60,758 bases of DNA from contig CAYUNE010000030.1 in NCBI GenBank assembly GCA_964446115.1, positions 1-60,758 on the forward strand. Direction: 5' to 3'. Shown here one piece after another: positions 7,631 through 15,996 of this stretch. Each line of letters starts with the position of its first letter. Within the stretch, counting starts at the first letter, position 1. The translations under genes and the position numbers were made by a program. The notes below the pieces were generated by a model. The model was not told the DNA's origin and did not search any database. It was given only the letters and a program-made list of their open reading frames with translations. This DNA is from CAYUNE01 sp964446115 (lineage in GTDB: Bacteria; Desulfobacterota; Desulfobulbia; Desulfobulbales; Desulfobulbaceae).

Positions 7631-9229
7631 TCACAGGTACCGGCGCAAAATTTCGGAGAGATCCCGTTTGGTGAGCGGTTTGGGAAGGATTTCCCTGATC
7701 CCGTGTTTTTTGACGTTTTCCGGCAGCAGATCATCGCAGTAGCCGCTGTAGAGCAGAATGGGGATCTCCGGCCGCAGTCGCAGCAAACGGTCGGCCAGTT
7801 CAATGCCGCCCATCTGCGGCATGGCATAATCGGTGAGAACCAGATCGAACTCGCCGCTGTTCGATCTGAACAGCGCCAGGGCCTCGTTGCCGGAGGTGGC
7901 GATTTTCACCTGGTAGCCGAGACTTTCGATCATCTCGGCGCAGGTGTCGGCGGTGAAGGGTTCGTTGTCAACCAGCAGCAGATTGCCGCTGCCCCGCAGG
8001 GAGGGACGGTCGCTTTTCCGTTTCCTGGTCCGCCGCTCGTCGATCACCGGGAAAAGCACGGTGAAAACGGCGCCGCTCCCGGTGCGGTTGGCGGCGGTAA
8101 CGGCTCCGTCCAGCCCCTTGACGATACCGTGGACGATGGAGAGCCCCAGGCCGGTTCCCCGGTTCTTCCTTTTGGTGGTGAAATAGGGATCGAAGATCTT
8201 GTCGAGGATGTCATCGGGAATGCCATGGCCGCTGTCTTGCACCGTCAGTCGCAGGTAGTTGCCGGGGCCGGGCTGGAAGAATCCCATGGTGGTTTTTTTG
8301 CGGAGCCTGATGTTGTCCAGGCTGATGTCCAGAATGCCGCCTTCTTCATCCATGGCATGACGGGCGTTGGTGCAGAGATTCATGAGAATCTGGTGGATCT
8401 GGATCGCATCCCCGAGCACGAGATCGTTGGAGACCTCGATATGCAGATGTACCTGGATGGGGCTGGGTAGGGTGCCACGGATGAGTTTCACCGTTTCCTT
8501 AACAATGGGGGTGACCGTCACCGGTGTGTAGTCGCTTGTCTCCTCGCGGCTGAAGTTGAGCATCTGCCTGGCCAGCTCCCGGGCGCGGTTGCCCGCCTGG
8601 ATCACCCGGGTGAGGTTGGCGTGGGCCTGGCTCTTTTTGTCCAACTGCAGCAGGGTGAGCTCGGCATAGCCGTTGATGGTGCTGAGGATGTTGTTGAAAT
8701 CATGGGCGATGCCGCCGGCGAGAATGCCGATGGCCTCCATCTTCCTGGCGTGTTGCAATTGGTTTTCCAGGTTTTTCTCCAGGGTGATGTCCCGGGCAAA
8801 GGTGAGGGTTGCCGGCTGCTCCTCCCAGGTGATGCGGACGGAGTTGATGTGAATCCAGATGGGTTCGCCGTTTTTGGGCACGATGCGCAGCCGCGAGGTG
8901 GAGGCGATATCCCTGCCCCGGAGGCGTTGGCGATATTTTCTATAGATTCTGTAGCGGTCATCCGCGTGGATGAAGCGAAAAAATGGAATGGAGCGGATCT
9001 CCTCGGCCGAATAGCCGAGGAGCTTTTCGGTCATGGGGTTGAAGAAGCGGATAAACTCGTCCTGGACGATAAAGATGGCGTCATGGGTATGGGTGAAAAG
9101 GTCCCGGTACTTCTTTTCACTTTCCCGCAGGTCCCGTTCAGCCCGTCGCCGTTCCCGGATCTCCTCTTCCAGGGCCCGGGTCTTTTGTTGCAGGCGTTTG
9201 ATCAACTGTTCGTGGTCAGTTTTTTTCAT
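7631..9229 (-). CDS. Cytoplasmic hybrid histidine kinase (PAS-HisKA-HATPase-REC)
   Basis: A protein of 532 residues without membrane segments. Residues 1-40 are coiled coil, 36-150 a PAS domain (RFFNPMTEKLLGYSAEEI), and about 165-230 HisKA with phospho-acceptor His176 in AHDFNN. The HATPase_c has its N box in NLCTNARHAMDE, DSGHGIPDD and GTGLGLSIV. A C-terminal receiver carries phospho-acceptor Asp467 in LTDYAMP and Lys in LPKPL. The AHDFNN H-box belongs to the HPK4-like hybrid class. Its start overlaps the stop of the phosphatidyltransferase gene by 14 bp. No separate response regulator is adjacent. Confidence 0.92.
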   Translation of the reverse strand: MKKTDHEQLIKRLQQKTRALEEEIRERRRAERDLRESEKKYRDLFTHTHDAIFIVQDEFIRFFNPMTEKLLGYSAEEIRSIPFFRFIHADDRYRIYRKYRQRLRGRDIASTSRLRIVPKNGEPIWIHINSVRITWEEQPATLTFARDITLEKNLENQLQHARKMEAIGILAGGIAHDFNNILSTINGYAELTLLQLDKKSQAHANLTRVIQAGNRARELARQMLNFSREETSDYTPVTVTPIVKETVKLIRGTLPSPIQVHLHIEVSNDLVLGDAIQIHQILMNLCTNARHAMDEEGGILDISLDNIRLRKKTTMGFFQPGPGNYLRLTVQDSGHGIPDDILDKIFDPYFTTKRKNRGTGLGLSIVHGIVKGLDGAVTAANRTGSGAVFTVLFPVIDERRTRKRKSDRPSLRGSGNLLLVDNEPFTADTCAEMIESLGYQVKIATSGNEALALFRSNSGEFDLVLTDYAMPQMGGIELADRLLRLRPEIPILLYSGYCDDLLPENVKKHGIREILPKPLTKRDLSEILRRYL

Positions 9230-9806
9230 CGTTGATCAGGTTGTTGACATGACGTAACGAGCGGACATTGCTGCGCGGTTGCGGTAACCGCATGGTAATG
9301 ACGACTTCCTCCAGCGCCACCAGACCCTGGGCGATGGCGGCGCAGCGGAAGGGCCAGGTGACACCGGTGAGAATGAGGGTCACCGCCGTGCTGCTGAGAA
9401 TGATCATTGCCGCCTTGGCCGCCCAGGTATGGTAGCTGGGTAATTTGCCGAACTTGAAAAGTCCGGCGAGCAGGGGAATGGAGTAGGCGCAGAGGATGAA
9501 GAGAACGAAAAAGGCCTCCCGCCTGAGAATATCCGGCCAGAGCCACCAGGCACAGACAGGTATGGTGAGATAGGTGGCCAGATCGCCCCAGCTGTCGAGT
9601 TTGGCACCCAGTTCCGAGGTAAGGTTGAGAAGCCGTGCCACCGAACCGTCGATGAGGTCGGAAAAAAAGGAAAATCCCAGCAGGATAAGAAAGTGGTTCG
9701 GCCGTCCCTTCCAGGCCAGGTAGAGCAGAAAGGGCACGGCGACAAGGCGAAAACAGCTCAGGAGATTGGCGATATTAAACAGTCTGGCCGCTGGGTTTTC
9801 CGTCAT
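9216..9806 (-). CDS. CDP-alcohol phosphatidyltransferase
   Basis: This 196-residue inner-membrane protein with about six hydrophobic segments carries the complete CDP-alcohol phosphotransferase motif from Asp50 to Asp75: D50, D53-G-x2-A57-R58, G67, D71 and D75, where the acidic residues bind Mg2+. Family members make PG-phosphate, PS, PI or archaetidyl lipids; the alcohol acceptor is not evident, and PgsA-like function is one option. It is first in a pair with the hybrid kinase, overlapping it by 14 bp, and is probably transcribed from the promoter at 9963-9991. Confidence 0.88.
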   Translation of the reverse strand: MTENPAARLFNIANLLSCFRLVAVPFLLYLAWKGRPNHFLILLGFSFFSDLIDGSVARLLNLTSELGAKLDSWGDLATYLTIPVCAWWLWPDILRREAFFVLFILCAYSIPLLAGLFKFGKLPSYHTWAAKAAMIILSSTAVTLILTGVTWPFRCAAIAQGLVALEEVVITMRLPQPRSNVRSLRHVNNLINDEKN

Positions 9807-9962
9807 ACTCTCCGCTTGTCACCTGGGGACATCCTGAAAAAAATATTTTTGGCGGAAAAGGTATTTTTCAGGGTGCCCGAAACCGATCACCGGTTTTCAA
9901 GCCGATGGTGTAGTTGTCCTGTCCTTGACCGTGGGCGCCTTCTGTCTGTGGCAATGGCTGTT

Positions 9963-9991
9963 ATTATACCCGATTTTGCCGCATTATTGAA
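9963..9991 (-). promoter_or_regulatory. Predicted sigma-70 promoter for the phosphatidyltransferase-kinase pair
   Basis: On the minus strand TTCAAT and TATAAT are separated by 17 bp, with the -10 at 9968-9963. It would give a 5' untranslated leader of about 150 nt before the ATG at 9806. The rest of 9807-10058 shows no gene or recognisable RNA. Confidence 0.45.
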
Positions 9992-10058
9992 TCAATTCCG
10001 TTCCGTCCCCAGGGGAAGGGGAGTTATTTTTGTCTGCCTGCGGCAGCGTCTCAAGATG

Positions 10059-10094
10059 AAAAAAACCCGCGAACCGGTGAACGGTTGCGGGTTT
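10059..10094 (-). terminator. Intrinsic terminator downstream of tRNA-Leu/secG
   Basis: A GC-rich hairpin (stem AACCCGC plus AACCG, loop of about 4 nt, one bulge) is followed on the minus strand by a run of T. It closes the minus-strand unit that includes tRNA-Leu. Confidence 0.8.
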
Positions 10095-10128
10095 CATGGG
10101 CGGCATCCGCAGATGCCGCCTGGAAAAA

Positions 10129-10213
10129 TGGTGCCGAAGGCCGGACTCGAACCGGCACGGATCGCTCCACTGCCCCCTCAAGACAGCGTGTCTACCAGTT
10201 CCACCACTTCGGC
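10129..10213 (-). tRNA. tRNA-Leu (anticodon GAG)
   Basis: This 85-nt class II tRNA has acceptor GCCGAAG/CTTCGGC with encoded ACCA, D-loop GGTAGACACG, anticodon loop TTGAGGG (GAG) on the stem CTGTC/GGCAG, a long variable arm and T-loop GTTCGAGTCC. It reads CUC/CUU codons. It sits 2 bp from the end of secG, so it is probably co-transcribed with it. Confidence 0.95.
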
Positions 10214-10214
10214 G

Positions 10215-10625
10215 TTATTTAGTATTTTTTTCCTCCGTTGTCGGGGCGGCCTCCTCTGTCTGCTGCAGGGCCTGGTCGTTGCCGCCTTTTTTTTCACCGG
10301 TCATGGGAATGGTCAGCGGTTCCTTGTCCGCCGCCTTTTCCGCGGCCGGCGGCTGTACCTTTTCAACCTGAACCTCCTTCATGACCGTTCCCGTGCTCTT
10401 GTGCGATGACAGATAGGCAAGCGTGATCGAGGTGGCCATGAAGACAATGGCCGACATGGTGGTGATTTTGTTTAAAAGGGGTACCGGCCCTTCGGTGCCG
10501 AACAGCGTCTGGCTGGAACCGCCGAAGGCGGCCCCGGCATCGGCACCTTTGCCATGCTGCAGCAAAACGATACCGATGAGAAAGAAACAGACGATGACGT
10601 GAACAATAGTTAGCAGGGTGGTCAT
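10215..10625 (-). CDS. secG: SecG, SecYEG translocase subunit
   Basis: A protein of 136 residues with two membrane helices (about residues 4-22 and 53-72) and the conserved cytoplasmic loop LLQHGKGADAGAAFGG...TLFG. A Lys/Glu/Ala/Pro-rich tail follows, making it longer than E. coli SecG (110 aa), as is common in deltaproteobacteria. It assists SecYEG-SecA export. It overlaps the tpiA stop by 4 bp, giving the order gap-pgk-tpiA-secG-tRNA-Leu on the minus strand. Confidence 0.92.
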   Translation of the reverse strand: MTTLLTIVHVIVCFFLIGIVLLQHGKGADAGAAFGGSSQTLFGTEGPVPLLNKITTMSAIVFMATSITLAYLSSHKSTGTVMKEVQVEKVQPPAAEKAADKEPLTIPMTGEKKGGNDQALQQTEEAAPTTEEKNTK

Positions 10626-11380
10626 ATCTTGAACCGGATTATCCGCCTGAACGATTCGGCCTTGAGCGCCGCCCCTCCCACCAGGGCGCCGTCGATGTCT
10701 GGCTGGGCCATGAGTTTGTCGACATTGTCGGGATTAACCGAACCACCATACAGTATTCTTATCCCCTCGGCAACAGTTTTTTCATACATGCGCGCCAGTA
10801 GCTCCCGAATAAATTCATGGGCTTCCTGGGCTTGGGCAGTGGAAGCGGTTTTCCCGGTGCCGATGGCCCAAACCGGTTCATAGGCGATTACGCAGGCGGC
10901 GGCATCCTCAGCACCAACATCGTTCAGCCCTCCGCGGATCTGTTTCTCCAGCACTGCCAGGGTGTTTCCCGTTTCCCGTTCTTCCAGGGTTTCGCCGATA
11001 CAGAGAACAGGCGTCAACCCTCCGGTGATGGCGCCCCTGAGCCGGCGATTGATCATTTCGTCGTCTTCGCCGAAAATGCGGCGCCGTTCCGAGTGGCCGA
11101 CAATGGCCATGGAGGCGCCCACATCCGCAAGCATGGCAGAGGAGATCTCACCGGTAAAGGCCCCCTGTTTTTCCCAGGCGACATTCTGACCGGCAAGGAT
11201 CACCCGGCTGCCCTCCAGGGCAACGGCAACCGATGAGAGTGCGGTGAACGGCGGTGCGATCATCACCTCGCGGTCAATCTGGCCCGCGGCATCGTCGGCC
11301 ACGGCAGTTGCCAGCCTCACCGCCTCATGAATCGACAGGTTCATCTTCCAGTTTCCGGCAATGAGTGATTTTCGCAGCAT
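10622..11380 (-). CDS. tpiA: Triosephosphate isomerase
   Basis: A 252-residue TIM barrel with all catalytic groups: Asn10/Lys12 (AGNWKMN), His96 (IVGHSERR), Glu168 (AYEPVWAIGTGK) and the phosphate-binding YGGSVN. The start is taken at MLRKSLIAGNWKMN; an in-frame upstream start would add 22 atypical residues. It interconverts DHAP and GAP. It is translationally coupled to secG downstream and lies 43 bp from pgk. Confidence 0.97.
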   Translation of the reverse strand: MLRKSLIAGNWKMNLSIHEAVRLATAVADDAAGQIDREVMIAPPFTALSSVAVALEGSRVILAGQNVAWEKQGAFTGEISSAMLADVGASMAIVGHSERRRIFGEDDEMINRRLRGAITGGLTPVLCIGETLEERETGNTLAVLEKQIRGGLNDVGAEDAAACVIAYEPVWAIGTGKTASTAQAQEAHEFIRELLARMYEKTVAEGIRILYGGSVNPDNVDKLMAQPDIDGALVGGAALKAESFRRIIRFKI

Positions 11381-11423
11381 AGTTTTCCCTTTGCGTGTGG
11401 TTAATATGGTATGTGGATCCTGT

Positions 11424-12602
11424 TCACTGTTCAAGGGCGGCAACACCGGGAAGGGTCTTGCCCTCCATCAGCATGAGAAAGGCGCCGCCGCCGGTGGACA
11501 TGTAAGAGATATTATCAGCCTCTCCGGATTTGTTGACCGCGGCGTTGGAGTCGCCGCCGCCGGTGATGGAGAGGGCATGAGAGGAGGCCACGGCGCTGAC
11601 CATGGCCATGGTGCCGCGGGAAAAGGCATCCATCTCAAAGGCGCCCATGGGCCCGTTCCAGATGATGGTGCGGGCATCGGCGATGGCCTCCCGGAACTGG
11701 ATCACCGTTGCCGGGCCCACGTCCAGGGCCATCCAGCCCTCGGGGATATCCCGGATGGTTACCTGCTTGGTGATCGCGTCCGGGGCAAAGCGGTCGGCGG
11801 CAATCACATCCACGGGCAGATAGATCTTGATGCCCTTTGCCTCGGCTTTATCCAGAAAGTCCCGGGCCGTCTCCAGCAGATCATCCTCCACCTTGGAGGC
11901 GCCCACCTCATATCCCCGGCCTTTGAGAAAGGTGTTGGCCATGGCGCCGCCGATGAGCATGCGGTCCACCTTGTCCAGCATATTCGTCAGCGCCCCCAGC
12001 TTGCTGGAGACCTTGGCGCCGCCGACAATGGCCACGAGTGGCCTGGTGGGTTCATCCATGGAGCGGTGAAAGTAGTCCATTTCCTTTTGCAGCAGGAAAC
12101 CGGCGCCACGCTCCTCCACCAGTGCCGGCACTCCCACCACCGAGGCATGGGCCCGGTGGGAGACGGCAAAGGCGTCATTGACATAGACATCGGCCAGGGC
12201 GGCCAGCCGGCCGGCGAATTCATCGCTGTTTTCCGTCTCACCGCTGTGGAAACGCAGGTTTTCCAGCAGGAGAACATCGCCCTGTTCCATGGCGGCGACC
12301 ATGGCCTCGGTTTCGGCGCCGATGCAGTCGGGCGCCATTTCCACCCGGGTGCCCAGGAGCGAGGCCAGGTGCGCGGCGACCGGTGCCAGGCTGAATTTTT
12401 CCACCCTTTTACCCTTGGGACGCCCGAAGTGGGAGGCGACGATGAGTTTTGCGCCCTTTTCCAGCGCGTATCCGAGGGTGGGCAGGGCCCGACGCATCCT
12501 GATATCGTCGGTGATGGCGCCGGATTCATCCATGGGAACGTTGAAGTCCACCCGGATAAGGACCCGTTTTCCCTCCAGATGCAGATCCCGTATGTTTTTC
12601 AT
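11424..12602 (-). CDS. pgk: Phosphoglycerate kinase
   Basis: The protein of 392 residues has the substrate-binding N domain RVDFNVPMD, SHFGRPKG and LENLRFHSGE, and the nucleotide domain with GPMGAFEMDAF and TGGGDSNAA, the full PGK pattern and length. It makes ATP from 1,3-bisphosphoglycerate. It is middle gene of gap-pgk-tpiA, 16 bp downstream of gap. Confidence 0.97.
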   Translation of the reverse strand: MKNIRDLHLEGKRVLIRVDFNVPMDESGAITDDIRMRRALPTLGYALEKGAKLIVASHFGRPKGKRVEKFSLAPVAAHLASLLGTRVEMAPDCIGAETEAMVAAMEQGDVLLLENLRFHSGETENSDEFAGRLAALADVYVNDAFAVSHRAHASVVGVPALVEERGAGFLLQKEMDYFHRSMDEPTRPLVAIVGGAKVSSKLGALTNMLDKVDRMLIGGAMANTFLKGRGYEVGASKVEDDLLETARDFLDKAEAKGIKIYLPVDVIAADRFAPDAITKQVTIRDIPEGWMALDVGPATVIQFREAIADARTIIWNGPMGAFEMDAFSRGTMAMVSAVASSHALSITGGGDSNAAVNKSGEADNISYMSTGGGAFLMLMEGKTLPGVAALEQ

Positions 12603-12618
12603 GCCGTTCCCCCTGCTC

Positions 12619-13824
12619 TTAGACCATCTGTTCGGCCACGGACACCGTCAGGTCGCCGAGCATATTGGTGTAGCTGCCCAGTTCGTTGTCGTACCAGCCG
12701 TAGATCACCGCCTGGGTGACCGGTACCTCCAGGATCTCGCCGCCGACGGCGTCAAATACCTTGTCCAGTTTGACGTCGATGGTGGCGGTCCTGGTGTGGG
12801 TTTCCGTGCCTTCGATGATGGCGGCGGCCGCAGGGGTGCCGATGATATCCGAGGAGACGTTCTGTTCCTCGGTGTATTCGAGGTAGGGGGAGGCGGCGGC
12901 GAAATCGCGGTATATGGAGTTGATGAGCTCGCGTTTGATGGGATTTTTGAGGTCGTCCTGCAGGTTGAGGACCAGGACGATGAGCGAGCCGGTTACCGTG
13001 GGAACCCGCACCGATTCGGCGATAAAACCGATGGATTTCATCTCCGGAATAACCAGACCCAGGGCCTTGGCCGCCCCGGTGGTGGTTAAAATGATGTTGT
13101 TGAGCACCGAGCGCACCTTGCGCAGGTCCGAGGCTCCGGCAGCGGGCAGCCGGTCCAGCACTTTCTGGCTGCCGGTGGCGGCATGCACCGTTACCATGGA
13201 GGCGCTGAGGATGTTTTCGGCGCCGAGTTTATCCATGAGCGGCTTGATCATGTAGGAGAGACAGGTGGTTGTGCAGGATGCCGCCGAAATGAGGTTGTGC
13301 TTGCCCGGGTTATAATCGGGATCGTTGATCCCCATGACCACGGTGACCGCGTCATCGGGCATCTCCAACCCTTTGGACTTGATCTTGAACGGCGCCGATA
13401 CCAGGACCTTTTCGGCACCGGCCTGCAGGTGACCGCGCACCGACCCCCAGCCCTCGTCGGGGTCGGCGGTGGGATCCTTGAACACGCCGGTGGTATCCAC
13501 CACCAGCCGCACGCCGTTTTCCTGCCAGGCGATATCCTTGGGATTACGGTCGGTTCGCAGGATGGTGACCGGTACACCGTCAACCACCATGGTGCCGGCC
13601 TCTTCGTTGAGTTCCTCGATGACGCGGCCGCCCTTGTGCCCGTGCAGGTAGGTGCTCAGCCTGCCGTAGGTACTGTCCTTTTCAATGATGGAGGCAACAT
13701 CGTGGAGACCGCGGCCCACTTCACGCCCAAGGTTGACGACGATTTCGGAAAAGTATTTACGCGAGACATGGTGCCAGAGAGAGAGTTGTCCTATCCTGCC
13801 GAGAGCATTGATCCCCAATTTCAT
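12619..13824 (-). CDS. gap: Type I glyceraldehyde-3-phosphate dehydrogenase (long variant)
   Basis: This 401-residue protein is about 65 longer than canonical GAPDH. The N-terminal Rossmann motif is GINALGRIGQ. The catalytic loop reads SAASCTTTC (Cys184) where most enzymes have SNASCTTNC, and the following block is VHAATGSQK (His214) instead of HAYTNDQ. The C-terminal GWYDNELGSY is conserved. Extra sequence sits mainly at residues 35-130. It belongs to a divergent GAPDH branch, though synteny with pgk-tpiA supports the glycolytic role. NAD versus NADP use is not evident. An AT-rich intergenic region (13880-13970) separates it from divergent sfsA. Confidence 0.9.
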   Translation of the reverse strand: MKLGINALGRIGQLSLWHHVSRKYFSEIVVNLGREVGRGLHDVASIIEKDSTYGRLSTYLHGHKGGRVIEELNEEAGTMVVDGVPVTILRTDRNPKDIAWQENGVRLVVDTTGVFKDPTADPDEGWGSVRGHLQAGAEKVLVSAPFKIKSKGLEMPDDAVTVVMGINDPDYNPGKHNLISAASCTTTCLSYMIKPLMDKLGAENILSASMVTVHAATGSQKVLDRLPAAGASDLRKVRSVLNNIILTTTGAAKALGLVIPEMKSIGFIAESVRVPTVTGSLIVLVLNLQDDLKNPIKRELINSIYRDFAAASPYLEYTEEQNVSSDIIGTPAAAAIIEGTETHTRTATIDVKLDKVFDAVGGEILEVPVTQAVIYGWYDNELGSYTNMLGDLTVSVAEQMV

Positions 13825-13879
13825 AGTGTTGTTCTCCTTTACCGTGAACTGTTGAGGTTGATGACGCGATGGAGGCGCC

Positions 13880-13970
13880 GGGCCGCACGTCGGGGCACGA
13901 ATCGATTTTCATACAATTATATGCATTAATTATAGAGCAAAAAGGATATATTATAAAGGACAAACATTAC
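13880..13970. promoter_or_regulatory. AT-rich divergent promoter region between gap and sfsA
   Basis: An AT-rich island with several TATAAT-like hexamers on both strands (for example ATATAATTG on the minus strand, TTATAG on the plus strand). No single -35/-10 pair stands out. It lies between two divergently read units and probably holds both promoters. Confidence 0.4.
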
Positions 13971-14011
13971 CGCCTCACCGCGGTTTCCACAGACACCCCG
14001 GAGGATATCCC

Positions 14012-14713
14012 ATGCAACTGACCGCTCCCCGCCTAACCGGCATTCTGCAACGGCGCTACAAGCGTTTTCTTGCCGACGTCATCCTTGAAGACAAGACCAT
14101 GCTCACCGTCCACTGCCCCAACTCCGGCAGCATGCGGGGGTGCTCCACGCCCGGTTCCCCGGTGGTCGTCTCCCGCTCGGACAATCCGCGGCGAAAATAC
14201 GCCTGGACCCTGGAGATGGTACGTGAGAACGGCACCTGGATCGGGGTGAACACCTCGCTGACCAACCGCCTGGTGCGGGAGGCGCTGGAAAACGGCGTCA
14301 TCGACGATTTTGCTCCCGTTGAGACCATTCGCCCCGAGGTGAAGGTGGAAAATTCCCGCCTCGACTTTCTGCTGCAGGGCGGCGGCCGGACAACCTATGT
14401 GGAGGTGAAGAACTGTTCCCTGGCCGAAGGGGGAGTCGCCATGTTTCCGGATGCGGTGACCCGGCGCGGCACCAGGCATCTCCTGGAGCTCGCCCGCCTG
14501 CACCGGCAGGGGTTCGGCGCCGGTCTCATCTTCTGCGTGCAACGCGGCGATGCCGCAGCTTTCCGGCCGGCGGCCCACATCGATCCCCTCTATGCCGAGA
14601 CCCTGGCAAAGGTCTGTGAACAGGGGGTACGGGTGGTGGCCTACCGGGCGGCGGTCTCGCCGCAGCGAATTGAGATCGTCGAAAAGCTTCCGATCACAGC
14701 AGGTTGTGGGTGA
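14012..14713 (+). CDS. sfsA: SfsA family DNA-binding/sugar fermentation stimulation protein
   Basis: This 233-residue protein shows the SfsA features: an N-terminal OB-like domain with RRYKRFLADV and HCPNSGSMRGC, and a C-terminal nuclease-like domain with SRLDFLL, TYVEVKNCSL, FPDAVTRRGTRHL and CVQRGDAAAFRPA. The E/D...EVK arrangement matches a PD-(D/E)XK-like site. Its role in most bacteria is unclear. It is single, plus strand, and overlaps the pyrC 3' end by 20 bp. Confidence 0.95.
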   Translation: MQLTAPRLTGILQRRYKRFLADVILEDKTMLTVHCPNSGSMRGCSTPGSPVVVSRSDNPRRKYAWTLEMVRENGTWIGVNTSLTNRLVREALENGVIDDFAPVETIRPEVKVENSRLDFLLQGGGRTTYVEVKNCSLAEGGVAMFPDAVTRRGTRHLLELARLHRQGFGAGLIFCVQRGDAAAFRPAAHIDPLYAETLAKVCEQGVRVVAYRAAVSPQRIEIVEKLPITAGCG

Positions 14714-15983
14714 TCCGTCCCCCCACCATGGTGAGTACGGCCCTTCCCTGGAGCGGCTGGTGGAGAAAGGGTGAATTTTTGCCCTTGGAAAGAATGGTCT
14801 CCGCTGTCAGCTCGTAGGTGATGTCCGGGTCGATGACGGTGATGTCAGCCGGAGAGCCCTCCGCCAGGTTGCCGCCCTCGACCCCGAGAATGGCTGCCGG
14901 GTTGACGGAGAGCAGCTCGACAAAACGGCCGGCGTCGATAAATCCCCGGCGGACCAGGTCAAGCACCAGGGGAACGGCGGTTTCCAGACCGATGATGCCG
15001 TTGGCGGCCAGGTCGAATTCCACCTCCTTTTCCAGGATGGAATGGGGAGCGTGATCCGTTGCCACGGCATCGAAGGTGCCGTCGGCCAGGCCCCGGCGGA
15101 TCTCGTCGCGGTCTTCGGCGGAACGCAGCGGCGGGTTCATCTTGGCATTGGTATCGTAGCCGGCAACCGCCTCCTCGGTGAGGGTGAGATAGTGGGGTGT
15201 GGTTTCGGCGGTCACCGGAACTCCGCGCTCCTTGGCCGCGCGAATCAGCTGCGCTGACATGGCCGTGCTCACATGGGCGATGTGGATGGGCAGCCCGGTG
15301 TACTCGGCCAGGGCGATTTCCCGGTAGACCATGATCGACTCGGCAGCGGTGGGAATACCCCGTAAACCAAGCCGGGTGGAGACCTCCCCCTCGTTCATGG
15401 CGCCGCCCCGGCTCAGGGACGTTTCTTCCGAGTGGGAGATGACGCAGAGGTGATGATCGGCGGCATATTCCAGGGCACGCCGCATGAGCTGGCTGTTGAC
15501 CACGGGCAGGCCGTCGTCGGAGACGCCGACGATGCCGGCATCCTTCATGTCGGCGAATTCGGCCAGGCTCTCGCCCCGGCTGCCCTTGCTGATGGCCCCG
15601 ATGGGATAGACGCGGGCAAAAGCCTGCCCGGCCCGTTTGCGGATCATGGCGGTTACCGCCCCGCAGTCGTTGACCGGCCTGGTATTGGGCATGCACGCAA
15701 CGGCGGTGAAGCCGCCGGCCGCAGCCGCCCGGGTGCCGCTGACGATATCCTCCTTGTATTCCTCGCCGGGCTCGCGCAGATGGACGTGCATGTCGATGAG
15801 CCCGGGAACGATCCACCTGCCCGCCAGATCGAGCACCTCGACCCGGCCTCCGGCGGAATGCAGGGGGGCGATCCGTCCGTCGATCACCAGAAGATCGCCC
15901 CTTTGGTCAACGCCGGCTGCCGGATCGATCAACCGGCCGTTTTTGAGAAGGTATCCACTGACTTTTTCCCGTGCCGCCATCAT
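14694..15983 (-). CDS. pyrC: Dihydroorotase (class I)
   Basis: This 429-residue amidohydrolase has the metal site DMHVHLREPG, the substrate segment CMPNTRPVND, SHSEETSLS, ETTPHYLTL and ATDHAPHS, all typical of class I dihydroorotase. It closes N-carbamoylaspartate to dihydroorotate. It lies 13 bp downstream of pyrB on the same strand, where pyrB-pyrC pairing suggests an ATCase-DHOase complex as in Aquifex or Thermus. All metal-binding His/Asp residues appear intact, so this is not an inactive PyrC'. Confidence 0.95.
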   Translation of the reverse strand: MMAAREKVSGYLLKNGRLIDPAAGVDQRGDLLVIDGRIAPLHSAGGRVEVLDLAGRWIVPGLIDMHVHLREPGEEYKEDIVSGTRAAAAGGFTAVACMPNTRPVNDCGAVTAMIRKRAGQAFARVYPIGAISKGSRGESLAEFADMKDAGIVGVSDDGLPVVNSQLMRRALEYAADHHLCVISHSEETSLSRGGAMNEGEVSTRLGLRGIPTAAESIMVYREIALAEYTGLPIHIAHVSTAMSAQLIRAAKERGVPVTAETTPHYLTLTEEAVAGYDTNAKMNPPLRSAEDRDEIRRGLADGTFDAVATDHAPHSILEKEVEFDLAANGIIGLETAVPLVLDLVRRGFIDAGRFVELLSVNPAAILGVEGGNLAEGSPADITVIDPDITYELTAETILSKGKNSPFLHQPLQGRAVLTMVGGRITHNLL

Positions 15984-15996
15984 CTCCTCCTCGTCG

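Noticed and set aside
11361..12719. A 452-codon plus-strand frame antisense to pgk
   Set aside because: pgk carries all catalytic motifs on the other strand; the antisense frame has no domain and a biased composition.
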